Below are positions 27,601 to 38,235 of a stretch of 64,000 nt of DNA, in pieces. This DNA is from Loxodes magnus (lineage: Eukaryota > Ciliophora > Karyorelictea > Loxodida > Loxodidae). Within the stretch, counting starts at the first letter, position 1. Each line of letters begins with the position of its first letter. Location: positions 768,902-832,901 of the forward strand of contig CAMPDV010000093.1 in the NCBI GenBank assembly GCA_946699065.1, written 5' to 3'. The notes below the pieces were generated by a model. That model was not told the DNA's origin and made no database searches. It worked only from the letters and a program-made list of their open reading frames with translations. Position numbers and translations under genes: made by a program.

Positions 27601-28420
27601 ATAATAAATAAACTTGATTATAGAGCGCGTAGCACCTCGTTGATGCACAGCTCTTTAATAAATGTTTCAATACATATCTATTTCTTCAAGTAAGCCTTCA
27701 GGTAATAGAAATTCTTCTCTTATTAGTTCCATATCTTCATCATTTTCTTCTTCATTATCTCTTGTTCTTCTGTCTTCTATCTATCTACGTTTTATTGATT
27801 CTTTGTTACAAGCGTCCATTATTTTTTTTTACATACTTTGCTAATTTTCGTTTCTAATTCTTTTCTTCTTAATCAAGCTTTTATAAACTCATAAAAACTA
27901 TCCTTTTCCTTCTCTATAATCTTTTCCTATTTCTTTTTTTCATTCAATTTTCTTTTCTAAGTATCCTTTTTTTCTTTTTTCTAATATGTTTTTGATATAA
28001 TCTTTTATTATCAAGTCAGTTTCAGCTCTTTTTTATTCTTCTTAAGTTCTAATGAATTTTTCGAATTTTGCCGTACCTCATATTATATCAAATAGTTCCA
28101 TTCCTTGTCTTTCTACTCCTATTGTTCTTAACTTTCAAATACATATTTATCTACTTTCTATGTATTCTGAGCATTTTTCTATGATATGCCTTTCGTTTTC
28201 TCTTACATCATTACAGAAAGGGCATTTGCTTATCACAACTAGGTGTCTTTCTTTTAAACAATCCTGGCTCCAATTACATCTCGTTCTTATTCTAAATATG
28301 TAGCATATTTCTTCTTTTCTATTTTTATTGTATCTCAGGTAGTTGGGTGGTCCTACTACATATTCATCAAATCATGTTTTTCTATACTGTAGAGTTGTTA
28401 TCATTTACTCCTTAATAATA
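27600..28420 (-). mobile_element. LINE family 1, ORF2 3' part and 3' hairpin tail (copy A)
   Basis: Minus-strand C-terminal end of a non-LTR reverse-transcriptase protein. It carries the typical C-terminal zinc motif CPFCNDVRENERHIIEKC (C-x2-C-x8-H-x4-C), then a long Lys/Glu-rich coiled region. Three in-frame TGAs (in DII[W]GTAKF, IE[W]KKEIGK and IKA[W]LRRKE) are also TGA in copy B. Past the coding part, on the minus strand, comes a GC-rich tail at about 27622-27655 that can fold (GAGC at one end, GCTC at the other), followed by TTTATTTATT-type DNA. The catalytic domain is absent, as expected from 5' truncation. Confidence 0.75.
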
Positions 28421-28429
28421 TTTAGAAAA

Positions 28430-29054
28430 ATTAATTTGAAAAATGTGAAAATTTTAGCAAAATTATCAAGCATTTAAAAAGATTGTAATGAAAATTTAAA
28501 TGATTTTTAAAATTAGAAAAAAATTGTAGATTATCGTTTTATACTACCAATGATTTTTAAATAAATTTAATTTATTTATATAAATTTAATTAAAAATAAT
28601 GAAATTATATTGTATTTTTTTTAATTTTGAAAAATTCAATTTTAAACAAAAGCTTTTTAATTTTATTAATTTTAATTTTTTTAAAATATTTTTATTTGAA
28701 AACAAAAGCAATAAACCTAATAAAATTTAAGCAAGTTATAATATAAAATTACTTTATTTAAAAATATATGGTAAAAGATATAATCTCATAAAAATAAAAA
28801 ATAAAAAATTTTATTTAGAAAATAAAAAAATTATATTAATTTATCTACACAAAAAATTATTTCCAAAAAATCAGACATATTTCCTTTATTTTTAAATTAG
28901 GATTATTAATCTCTACTTTTTTCTGCTATCGAAAAATGTTTAGTTTATTCGACCAAAAGTTTTAGGTAATTTAAAAATTAGCAGAAGAAAATAAATATTT
29001 TTTCGTTTAAAAACCTATTTAACTCATTTTCTCTTGTTTATTACAAAATATAAA
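28430..29054. other. AT-rich spacer upstream of a LINE ORF1
   Basis: Homopolymer-rich, with no coding signal. It separates the divergent LINE ORF2 fragment (minus strand) from the ORF1 at 29055 (plus strand) and could hold the latter's 5' untranslated region. Confidence 0.4.
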
Positions 29055-29789
29055 ATGGCTTCTAAGAAATAACAGAACTTTGAACAAAACATTTAAACAG
29101 GAAAATTCTCTAAAAAATAAAAAAGCGAAATAATTACAATGAGTGAAAGTGAGAAATATGATTGATATGACGAACATTAACCACTTGGAAATCCAGAATT
29201 AAAAAAACTTCCGACACAAACTCAAATATAAATATTATCTAAGTCATTAAAAGAGTTTATGTTTAAAAATAGATACCTCACTGATAAAGTAGAAAAATTA
29301 GAAAAACTAATAACGTCTTTACTTGAGAAACAATATTAATCATCATAAGAAATAGAAAACAAGCTGGAACAAAGAATTCTTTAAATTTAATAATAAATTC
29401 AGGTTACGCCATTTTCGTTTTAACAGAATTAATCAGATCCTATGGAAATAGAAAATGAAGCCTCAAATTAAAATAAACAGTAAACGTTTATTTAAAATAA
29501 GTAGTAAATTTAAATTAAATAAGTGTTACAGGAATAATAGTTTAAAAGAAGAATAAAATGCTACGTGTCCAATAAATAACACCAATGAAAATACTGCTAC
29601 TAACTAAGCGAAATTTAAAGAAAGAATAAATAAGATATTTTTAGAAAACTATTTAGGATATATCCAACATAAAGCGGAAAAATTTATAGAAAAAAATTCT
29701 TTAATTCAAATCTTAATCCTTGGATAAATAATTAGGACTACGTGCAAGATGAAAACTATTCAGAATATTAAAGGATGGTGCGCTAATGA
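29055..29789 (+). CDS. LINE ORF1 protein (gag-like, zinc knuckle), copy 2
   Basis: A 244-residue frame from ATG 29055 (MASKKQQNFEQN) to TGA 29787-29789. It has a coiled-coil-like middle (VEKLEKLITSLLEKQ), a Gln-rich spacer and then a knuckle CYVSNKQHQ[W]KYC, where the second Cys is replaced by Ser and the Trp is encoded by TGA. The equivalent Trp in copy 1 (HCWKKC) is TGG, an internal clue that TGA means Trp. A second in-frame TGA lies at KYD[W]YDEH. The downstream GC-rich stretch resembles the one after copy 1, including a short stem around AATG. The altered knuckle suggests a decaying or diverged copy. Confidence 0.7.
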
Positions 29790-29859
29790 AGTGCTACACC
29801 GCCTAACTAAGCCTAGTAGAAATTCAAGACAAACTAATGGAGACAAGCTGATAGAATAG

Positions 29860-30425
29860 GTCAGATGGTTGACTACTAAGGCTTTAACAAAGCTTTTAAA
29901 CTTTTTTTTAACTTAACTTTAAAACTAATTTCACTGGTCGCTTTTTTTTCTAAAATTCTAGAAATATTTTTAAAAATTCTTCTTTTATATGCATTTTTTT
30001 CTAAAATATTTAAATTCTTTTATCTCATTTACATATAGAAGAAAATATGTTTTATTTATTTTTATTTTTACTTTTAATTTATTTCTTTGATAAGATACAA
30101 ATTAAAAAAAAATTTAAATTTGTATCTAACTTTTTACTTTCTGAAAGTAAATTTTTTTAGTAATTTTGTAATATTTGTTTAATTTTTAATTTCCAATTCA
30201 TATTTTTCTTTCTTTAAATAAAAGATATAATCATTTTGCAAATATTATGTTCTATAAAACGTGGAACTAAAATATTAAAATTTAGTTCTTCTTTCTATCA
30301 TTTTTTAAATGCTTTTTCCTCTCATTATTTTTAACACTTCGAAAATCTTAATATTCAAATTTGTTCTTTTATCTAAAAAATATTAAAAAAACAATCTACA
30401 AAATTCTAAAATTATTTAAGTTTTA
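29860..30425. other. AT-rich spacer
   Basis: Homopolymer-rich sequence with no feature recognised. Confidence 0.4.
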
Positions 30426-30429
30426 TCTA

Positions 30430-30690
30430 TTTTCTTAAAATTATATAAATAAATTTATGTTCATTTCTTTTAGGTTATTTAATCAAAATTTAAAATATTT
30501 GGAGAGAAAAATTCTCTCTAAAACAATTGATAGCATTTCTATTTTTGGTTTTTTATACTTTTTATATTTTTTCTCACCTACATTTACTTATAACGAAATT
30601 TTAATTTTCAGTTCGTACCTAATAGCATCTGATATAAAACATTTATCAAAAAAGATTATTTTATCTTTCCAAAAATTAATTTTTTTTACT
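30430..30690 (-). pseudogene. possible coding fragment, unknown
   Basis: The minus strand gives about 80 codons of protein-like sequence (DKIIFFDKCFISDAIRYELK, then VGEKKYKKYKKPKIEMLSIV) with better charge balance than the hydrophobic + strand frame at 30457, which I take as its shadow. No start, stop or family is clear. Confidence 0.3.
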
Positions 30691-31354
30691 TAATTTATTT
30701 CTTATATTTTTTAACTTTTGAATTAAAAATATGATTTAATTAATTAACCGTAAAATTTAGCTACTCTTTAGATTTTTAAAATAAAAAAAATTGAACTTAT
30801 ACTTCAATAATTTAAATAAATTATATTAAATTGTTTTAATAATTTATCATGAAAATCTTTCATAATTATTTTAGACTTTTTAAAGATTATATTTTAGTTA
30901 TCATAGAAAAAATGTTAATACAACATAAGATTTAAAATTGAAAAATCTCTGAGCAAAGGAAGACTTTTAATACTGTTTAAATTAAAAATTTTCATTTGCA
31001 TTTAATTAAAAAATAGTTGCTTTAACTTTCTCATTTATTTTTTTAAACAAAATTAAATTTTTAAATGTATTTATTCATCTTAAATGACTTTTAAATTACA
31101 TCTTCCCATTAAGATATTTACACTTATGTTATTTATATAACTTTAGTTTAAAAGTATTGTAATATATTTTACTAAACCAAAATATAAAACATTAAAGATT
31201 TAACATTTGATTTTTTAAATCTATTAAATATATTATTTTTATTGTTATTTCGTACTATTTCCACTTTTATACAAAAATTAGATATTTAAAAATTTTATTT
31301 TTAACTTAATTCATAAATTTTAAAATTTTAAATCTTAAACATATTCCAGGTTTT

Positions 31355-32803
31355 TCAACTCGCTATCTTCCACTTTCTAACCGTATTATCTTAACTTCCC
31401 GAGATTATCCACTTGTTATCCTTACTTATCACTACACTCCTTACTACAGATGTATGACCTTTCAATGTATTCATGCATTCCCCGGTTTAGAAATTCCATA
31501 TCTTTATAGTTTTATCATAGCTACCTGAAATTATTCTCTTGCTATCGTGTGTTAAGATTACTGATTCGATCGAACCTGAGTGGCCATTTAAAGTTCGAAT
31601 ACATCGACCAGTTAGAAAGTCCCATATCTTTATCGTTCTATCTAAACTTCCCGATACAATTCAGTTCTGGTCACTTGATATCGCTACAGATCTCACATGA
31701 CTCTTATGACCTGTTAAAGTTCGAATACACCGTCCTGTTGAAAAGTTCCATACCTTTATCGTATCATCATAGCTTCCTGAAACAATTCATTTCTGATCAT
31801 TTGATATAGTTACTGAAGTTACCCAATGGGTATGACCCAACAAAATACTCTAATTTACAAAAATTTAATTCTCTTCTTAGGTACTATAATTGTCATAATT
31901 TATTTATTTAATCTAAGTAGAATTCGCTAATAGATCAAAATTCTTTAAATCTTACTCCCTTGTCTAGTTTATTAGATTTTTTATTTAAAGTGCTTACTCA
32001 TTTATATCTTTTTCAGTATTTATCCAACTACTTTCATTTTACTCATTTTTTACAATTATAAGCTATGCTATATTCTTATATGAATTATCTAGCTTGCTAA
32101 ATACATATCAATTTTATTAAAGTAATTATTAAATTGCTAGACTCATTATATTCTCTATTTTTATTTATATCTCTTATATTAATTAACCTTTCAAACTAAT
32201 TAAACTTATCTAGCTATCTTTCTCAGAGTTCTTTACTTACTCATTCTCTTCTAAAATTGCTCAATTGCGGTTTTTCACCTAAAAAATTTTATTTATTAAT
32301 TGGGTAAGATTTTGATAAAAAAATTCTAACTTAAAGAATATTTATTAAGTTTGCTATACTTACTATTAGCTGATTATTTTTGATATAGTTTCTATCTTGT
32401 CTTTTATGTCTTAACTTTCTTAACTTACTAGCATTTTTGTTTCACTTTAAATCTGTTTAATATAGTTTAAAATAAATTCATTAGTAATCGTAGCCTAGCA
32501 AATCTATATTTTATCCTTTATATCTATCATTAGCTTCTTTATCGATTCTAACTTATCTTATAAGTTTATCTTTTACTAATTACTTTCATTCAAATAGTTT
32601 TTCATGTCTTCTTAATCTTCTTTAATTAGTACTTTAGCCTAAAAAGTAATAAATGCTATCAATATAATGAACATAACAATCAAACAATCTTAAAGGTTTT
32701 TTAATCTTTTTTCTATTTTTTAAACTCTTTAAGTTTGATATGTTTATTATTACAAATTCTAGAAGAAATCTCTCTCATAGATAGCATATTAAATGCTTTC
32801 CAT
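31355..32803 (-). CDS. coiled-coil/WD40-repeat protein with a membrane segment
   Basis: Intact 482-residue frame from ATG 32803 to TGA 31355-31357. Order: N-terminal Gln-rich region, one hydrophobic segment about residues 45-62 (IVMFIILIAFITF), a long coiled coil (about 70-320), then four WD40 repeats. The repeats show the GH...SV.IS.D......SGS.D.TIK.W pattern. In repeats one and two the strand before SGS reads DQK[TGA]IVSGS and DQN[TGA]IVSGS; in repeat four it reads DNKWIISGS with TGG. This pairing inside one gene is strong evidence that TGA is Trp. Two more TGAs lie in NRN[W]AILEE and QQN[W]YVFS. The final TGA follows the last WD strand (VRKWKIAS) and precedes AT-rich DNA, so it is likely the stop. 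Probable role: membrane-anchored scaffold; partner unknown. Confidence 0.85.
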
Positions 32804-33365
32804 TTTCTTATTTAGTAATTCCATACCTTTATATGCCTATAATTAGAAAAATGGATACATTCAAAATTTTGTATCATAAATTGTATTTTTTATTATTACG
32901 AAAGAATTCTTAGCAGTTCTGGTAATGGCAGTATAATAAAGAAAAATTATTATCTTTTAAACTAAATACTTTAAAAAATAACCCAATTAAAGAAGACACA
33001 ATAAAAAGAGTGACCTAAAATAAAAGATTGTAAGAAGAAAAATTTCATAAAACTTAAGAAAAAGCATAATCTTAAAAAATAAGCATTCTTCGAAGTTTTC
33101 CTTTACTATTAAAAAAAGCCATTTTATTTATGTAAAAATTGATTCTTTTAAAATAAATAAAAGTAATTTAAAAAATTTGAAGTAAAACAATAAAAAGTCA
33201 AAAATATGCAGCAATTTTAAGCATAATTTTTATTTAAACTCGAAAAATATCTATGATTATTAAAAAGAACTAAATATTTCTTGAGACTAATTAAATATAC
33301 AAAAATAGTATAAAAGAACTCAATAAAAAACAACAAAAATTATGAAATAATTGCTTTTCTTCAAA
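32804..33365. promoter_or_regulatory. upstream region of the WD40 gene
   Basis: AT-rich, A-run-rich sequence between the WD40 gene start and the minus-strand ORF1 copy. No defined motif was seen; it must contain the WD40 gene promoter. Confidence 0.3.
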
Positions 33366-33369
33366 ATCT

Positions 33370-34135
33370 CAGTTTAATTAGGTAATTATTAATTTAAAAA
33401 TAGTTTACTTTCGGCTAAAAGTTTTTAAAGATTCTAAGTTTCTTTTTCTGTGAATTCGTTTGTCTCTAGTCCATTAATTCTTGTTTTATGTGTCAGGAAA
33501 CCCCGTCGATCGAAGGATAAAAGCTGACGCATTATGTCAGATAGAGCATCAAATTGCTCTTCGTATTTTCTTTAGTTGAAACATTTCCAACATAGATGCC
33601 ATCGATTTTTGCAGATGAAGCATATTTTTTTATATTTTTTATTTTTTATTCTTGTTTTTTTTCTCTAATTCAATTTGAAAGCAAAGATTCTTCGCAGATT
33701 CTTGTCGAAATTATTCATTTTTTCAATCTTTGCATTTATTTGGTCTTTTCTCTCACAATTTTTTGTCTTGCTCAAGAAAATCTCAAATATCATTTTCCAA
33801 TACCTAAATTCTTTTTCTCCACCATTTGTTGCCCTGCTGTGTTTCTAAATTATTTTCAGAAGTACGATATTTATCTAAAATGTTGATCACAAATTCTTCT
33901 TTTATAGCTTTAAATCTTCTTCCAATATTCAAACTCTTAGTATCAGTGTTTAGATTCGGTCTAGCATCTAAATTGGAGCCATGTTTTACATTATTTCTGT
34001 TCCAATTAGTTCTATTCTGTTCCGTCTTTAAAGTGGCTTACGCAGAGATATTAATTTATTCAATTTTAAATTTTAATATTCTTTGGCAGAGTTACAGTGT
34101 CTCATATATATCACTCTTTTCTCCTTTAAGTAGTG
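33370..34135 (-). pseudogene. LINE ORF1-like protein, copy 3, frameshifted
   Basis: Minus-strand coding sequence ending a few bases before the rDNA homology begins. The N-terminal part (rich in Asn and Arg, for example NRTNWNRNNVKHGSN) continues into a Lys/Glu/Trp-rich region with three TGA-coded Trp (NDI[W]DFLEQ, KL[W]EKRPN, KD[W]KNEQ). After a frameshift in an A-rich run near 33645 comes an intact CCHC knuckle, CFICKNRWHLCWKC (C-x2-C-x4-H-x4-C, about 33585-33632), then an acidic tail. The knuckle class matches the ORF1 proteins at 20375 and 29055, though the flanks differ. No ATG was fixed because the 5' end is truncated against the rDNA. Confidence 0.65.
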
Positions 34136-34170
34136 ACTAGAAGAGTGTCAAAACTCTAGAATTTTAAAGA

Positions 34171-34545
34171 ATATGGCCTCTTTAAAATAAGACTTAAATT
34201 TTAAGACAATAGTTGGTCCTATATACCTACAGATGTCCAAATGACCTGGGCTAACGCTCACTACACTGATGCAGCAAATGAGATCCTAAATGAAGCTACT
34301 CGACAACATCGTAGATAGGATTTACCTTTGCAATTCTTGGTCATCAAATTTGAATTCCTTGTAAGTGAAGCCATCGGCTCGCACTGATTAAGTCCCTGCT
34401 CTTCATATGCCACCCGTTATTCCTACCGATTTTGAGTGATCAGGTGAATCTTTCAGACTAAAAGGAAGTTAAATTAACCTAATCACTTAGAGGAAGGAGA
34501 AGTTGTAGCAAGGTAGCCGCATATGAACATGCGGATGGATCATTA
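34171..34545 (+). rRNA. SSU (18S) rRNA, 3' end only, divergent
   Basis: Begins at a match to the segment before the conserved AGATGTCC and GACCTGGGC blocks and ends at the usual GGATCATTA. Recognisable blocks include CTACACTGATGCAGC, TCCTACCGATTT and CTTAGAGGAAGGAGAAG. About 1.4 kb of the SSU is missing at the 5' side, where ORF1 copy 3 abuts. The normally near-invariant decoding region (TACACACCGCCCGTC in most eukaryotes) reads CATATGCCACCCGTTA. The last helix keeps its pairing through a compensatory change (CCGCAT with ATGCGG). Most likely a decayed gene, possibly one that diverged under constraint first. Confidence 0.85.
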
Positions 34546-34643
34546 ACATTAAAAAAGCTAAAAAGCTAAAATCTATTTATAGCTTTATGCTTTTTTTATT
34601 AAATTGAATATATAAACATAAAGAAAAATCCAAATGATAAAAG
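34546..34643 (+). other. internal transcribed spacer 1 (remnant)
   Basis: AT-rich spacer between the SSU end and the 5.8S homology; position only, no conserved sequence. Confidence 0.6.
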
Positions 34644-34790
34644 CCTAGCTTCTGACATCGATCAATGACTTTGTGAAGCGCGAATTTCATCGCGAATGTC
34701 AAGAATTGACGAGTCTTCAGATTTTCCAACGCAACATAAACCAAGAGAAAATCAAGGAAAGTTCCTTTCGGTATATAATAGAAAAAAATG
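34644..34790 (+). rRNA. 5.8S rRNA, divergent
   Basis: Recognised by order and by short blocks: GCGCGAATTTCATCGCGAATGT in place of the usual AACGCAGC...AATGCGATA block, then the GAATTGAC and TCTTCAGATTTT...AACGCA positions. The 5' portion is poorly conserved, so the start is approximate. Lies between SSU and LSU in the normal eukaryotic order. Confidence 0.7.
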
Positions 34791-35701
34791 AATACTTATA
34801 AGAATTCTCTTATTAAGAGAAAAAATGAGTATATGTATTTTGATTAATGAGAAGCAAGATAACCCGCTGAACTTAAGCATATCAGAAATATGAAGAAAAG
34901 AAATAATAAGGATGGCCTTAATAACGGTGAGTGAAACAGTCAAAGTCCACTTTTAAATCTTCTTAAATGTAATCTAGTGAAGAAAGGTATAGATTTAATT
35001 GGACCTAAGTAGTGAGAAATGACAAATCATGAATGGTGATAATCCCAAGAGTTTTAATTAGATTGAAAACCAAACTTTCTAAGAGTCGGACAGCTTGGCA
35101 TTGCTGTTCAAAGTGCGTCTTAAATTCTTCGTAAGGCTAAATTTGTCCAGAGCTTGATAGTGCACAAGTATTGTGAAAGAAAGATGAAAAGCACTTTGGA
35201 AAGAGAGTTAAAAAACCTGAATTGGAGAGAAAAGCTTTACGTTTATAATAAGTTTGTGCAAAACTTTGAAAATAATTATTCCAAAGATATATTTGATTGA
35301 CCTTCCCGTTCTTGAATTTTAGGCCAAAAAGTCTATGCATATCGCGGGACTTTACATGAAAATGTATAGGCGAATCGAAATGACCTCAATCATCAGTAGA
35401 GATTCGTAAGTGGATTAAGCGAAATGGCTGGGGTCTAAAATATGCCTAGATATGCTTGGGCAGGATAAAGCTGGGGAAATTTTCTCAAAGTTCTATCATG
35501 ATAGATGGGATTTTTAAAACATTAAAGCCAATGCTCACAAAGAGGTCACAATTCCTCCTATAAACAACATTAAATTGGGCTCAGTAACATTTCATAAATG
35601 AACGATTCAAAATATAAATTACATAATGGGCTAGTATTGGCAATCAGGACTAGCGATGAGAATCAGCCTGAATCAGAGTAAAGGTGACAGAGTTCGTCTA
35701 T

Positions 35702-35715
35702 AAGTAAAAGCATTA
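35702..35715 (+). repeat. 14-bp direct repeat, left flank of insertion (target-site duplication)
   Basis: AAGTAAAAGCATTA, repeated exactly at 36675-36688, bracketing the non-rRNA insert. It looks like a target-site duplication made when the element entered the LSU gene. Confidence 0.75.
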
Positions 35716-36674
35716 AGTATTAAAAAAATGGAAAAAAACCCGGGAATCTAAACCTTAAATTCTAACCTTAAAGATCAATCTTAAGTCTCAGTTAACTAAC
35801 AAGAACCAAGAATTCAAAAAGAGATAAATCTACTCCTGTTAAGGATTGGGAAATAATGAATTTCCTACCAAACTAAAAAAGCTTGAGAAACTCCTCGAGC
35901 AAGACATTATTTAGCTTTATTCATTAATTGAGAAAATTAATACCGAAATATAGATCCTTAAGACGGAAAACTTGAATCTTTGGCTTCTTTTTTAATATAG
36001 AAAAAAAAGGAAGATCAAGACTTGGCAAGTAAAGTTTATTTTTAAATTTAAGCTTTAGCTTCTTAATTTGAACTATTAGAAAAAAACCTAATAGCAAATC
36101 AATAGAAAATTAAAGAAGAAATTAGATTACCAATCAAAAAAACTAACCTCAAAGAGTTAAGAGGGAAATTGAAAAAATGTAAACAGAATCAAATTTTAAT
36201 TCAAGCCCTTAATAAAACGTTGTTATTGTTGTCAAAAGGCTGGAAATTTTTGGAGGTAATGTCTGAAGTGAAGAAGTGTGCTTGAGCAGCACCGTAAAGA
36301 ATTTGGAACATCGAGGAGGCAAAATTGTAACTACTTTTGAGGTATTTACAGAAAGAAGCTGATATTAGATGATTCAAGTGTGACACTAATCAAACAGGAT
36401 CTTGGTAATTAATAGTAACAGAATAAATAGCATTAAAAGGATAACAATGACCTTAGAATTTGTTTAGAGAAGCTGGAAAAAAATTACAAGAAGATGGGAG
36501 AACAATTTTATGAGCTTATTGAAGAGAAAGAAGAACTATCTCAGTTTGAAATTGATTCAGATGAAGAAAGTACAGTTGAGTATTCGATACAAAAACTTTT
36601 ATTGTCTTTTATTTGAGGAAATATTTCCTCTGATTAAAGATGACCCTAACCCTTATAGTTAAAATTAATTAATA
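35716..36674 (+). mobile_element. gag-like retroelement fragment inserted in the LSU gene
   Basis: About 960 bp with no rRNA similarity, flanked by 14-bp direct repeats. From ATG 35728, and after one frameshift near 35855, one frame can be followed to about 36615. It has a coiled-coil start (KLKKLEKLLEQDIIQLYSLI), a basic region, then a knuckle-like CYCCQKAGNFWRQC (C-x2-C-x4-Asn-x4-C, His replaced by Asn), then LILDDSSVTLI, weakly reminiscent of a retroviral-type aspartic protease core but with DSS for DSG/DTG. It ends in an acidic coiled coil. Four TGAs fall in frame, some perhaps Trp. The protease idea is weak inference; the knuckle is seen. It could be an ORF1 of another LINE family. Confidence 0.6.
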
Positions 36675-36688
36675 AAGTAAAAGCATTA
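36675..36688 (+). repeat. 14-bp direct repeat, right flank of insertion
   Basis: Exact second copy of the repeat at 35702-35715; rRNA homology resumes right after it. Confidence 0.75.
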
Positions 36689-38235
36689 GTTCATTTGACA
36701 GTAAGATGATGACCATAGCATTTGGAACCGTCTAAGGAATGTGTAAAAACTCATCTACAAAATGGGCTAGCCTTTTAAGAGGAAGCTGTGAAAAGCGGGA
36801 CTGAACTCTGCCTTCTGGTATAGGAGGGCATAGTATCTGCATGGAAGTTATTCTGTAAAAGTTGTGGAGCAGGTCCTACTGCAGATCTTGGAGGTTGTAG
36901 CAAATATTCCAACGCCAATTAAGAAGACGGAAGTAGAGAAGGTTTTCATTAGAACGCCCTGAATTATAAGTCACGCGATTCTAACCTTACGAGGAAAAGA
37001 ATAAAATATAATTCTTAAACAATTACTAATAGTGGTGATTTAGTATATCGCAATATGTAAGGGTTGGTCCTGGGGAAATTTATCTTGTCTGTCTAACACA
37101 CATGGAAATCCATAATGATAAGAGAGGCGTGATGTATGGAAGAGTATTACATTGTATGTAATGTCAGGAGCACCAACTAAAATTCCTAAATTTGCGGTAT
37201 ACAATATGTAGTAGTATTACAGGATCTATGCCTCAACAAATATCCAAGGTTAGCAGCTTCTAGTCAATAGTTAATATAGACAAAGGAAATCGGTAAGTTA
37301 AATTTGTAACTTCGAGAAAAAGATTTGCTCTGAGGACCAGGTAGAAGTTTCCACTAGAGGGATTGTGTGAATAATTTTCACGGAAGTGGAAGTTTAGCAA
37401 CCATGACCGAAGGTGGTCGGCCCTGAGGTGAATAACCACTTCAGAACTGGAGCGGTAGCATTAATCCGACTGTTTAACTAAAACAAAGAAATGTGAAGCT
37501 GATGTGTTAACATAAAGCCGCGTTTACTTATTAAGTTCTATTAGATATTATTTCTACCCAATGCTTGAATGTCAAGGTGATGAGATTCAAAGAAGAGAGG
37601 GTAAACGGCAATAGTAATTATGAATCTTTTAAGATAGCTTGACTACTCTTCGTCTAATTAGTGACATTCATAAACATAAAAATGAGATTTCTACTGTATT
37701 TATCTATTATCTAGAGAAGTCATAGCCAAAAAACTCTTTTACCATGTAGTAACTTTCTAGCAATATAATTGGTGTGAGAAACCACCTGATGGAGCGTTAT
37801 TTTTGTTAAAAGAAAATACAGCTATCGTAAACCAGTTAAGAACTCGCAGTTCAAAAGGAGAAAAGCTGAGTTCATTCAACTTCTCAGTGTCAGGATGAAC
37901 TGGGAAATTATGGTCTATCAATTCTTACTTTTTGCGAGTTTAAACCAGAAGCATCAGAAAAATTTACATGGGTAACTTGCTTGTGGCAGCCAAGTACTTG
38001 TAGCCACGTTGTTTTTTGATTCTTTGATGTCAGCTCTTCCTATCATTTTAAGTAGAATTCTACCAAATAAAAGATTGCTAATCCGTCAAAAGAGAACAAG
38101 AACTGGGTTTATAATGTTGTGAGACAGGATTTTTACCCTAATAACCACCGAGTCGACGATAGCCTAGCTCAGTACAAGAAAATCCGTTGGTCCAAATCTC
38201 TGGCATCTTCATTGGTTAAGCAGCCCGTGTTGCTA

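Noticed and set aside
33596..34140. Two overlapping + strand hydrophobic proteins
   Set aside because: They are shadows of the minus-strand ORF1-like gene, which has a zinc knuckle and a normal charge pattern.
34752..36386. Minus-strand frames across the rDNA
   Set aside because: They lie antisense to rRNA or to the inserted gag-like gene and show no protein features.
37615..37660. Group I intron in the LSU at the Tetrahymena insertion site
   Set aside because: The rRNA sequence is continuous here (TTTTAAGATAGC equivalent of the site) with no insertion.
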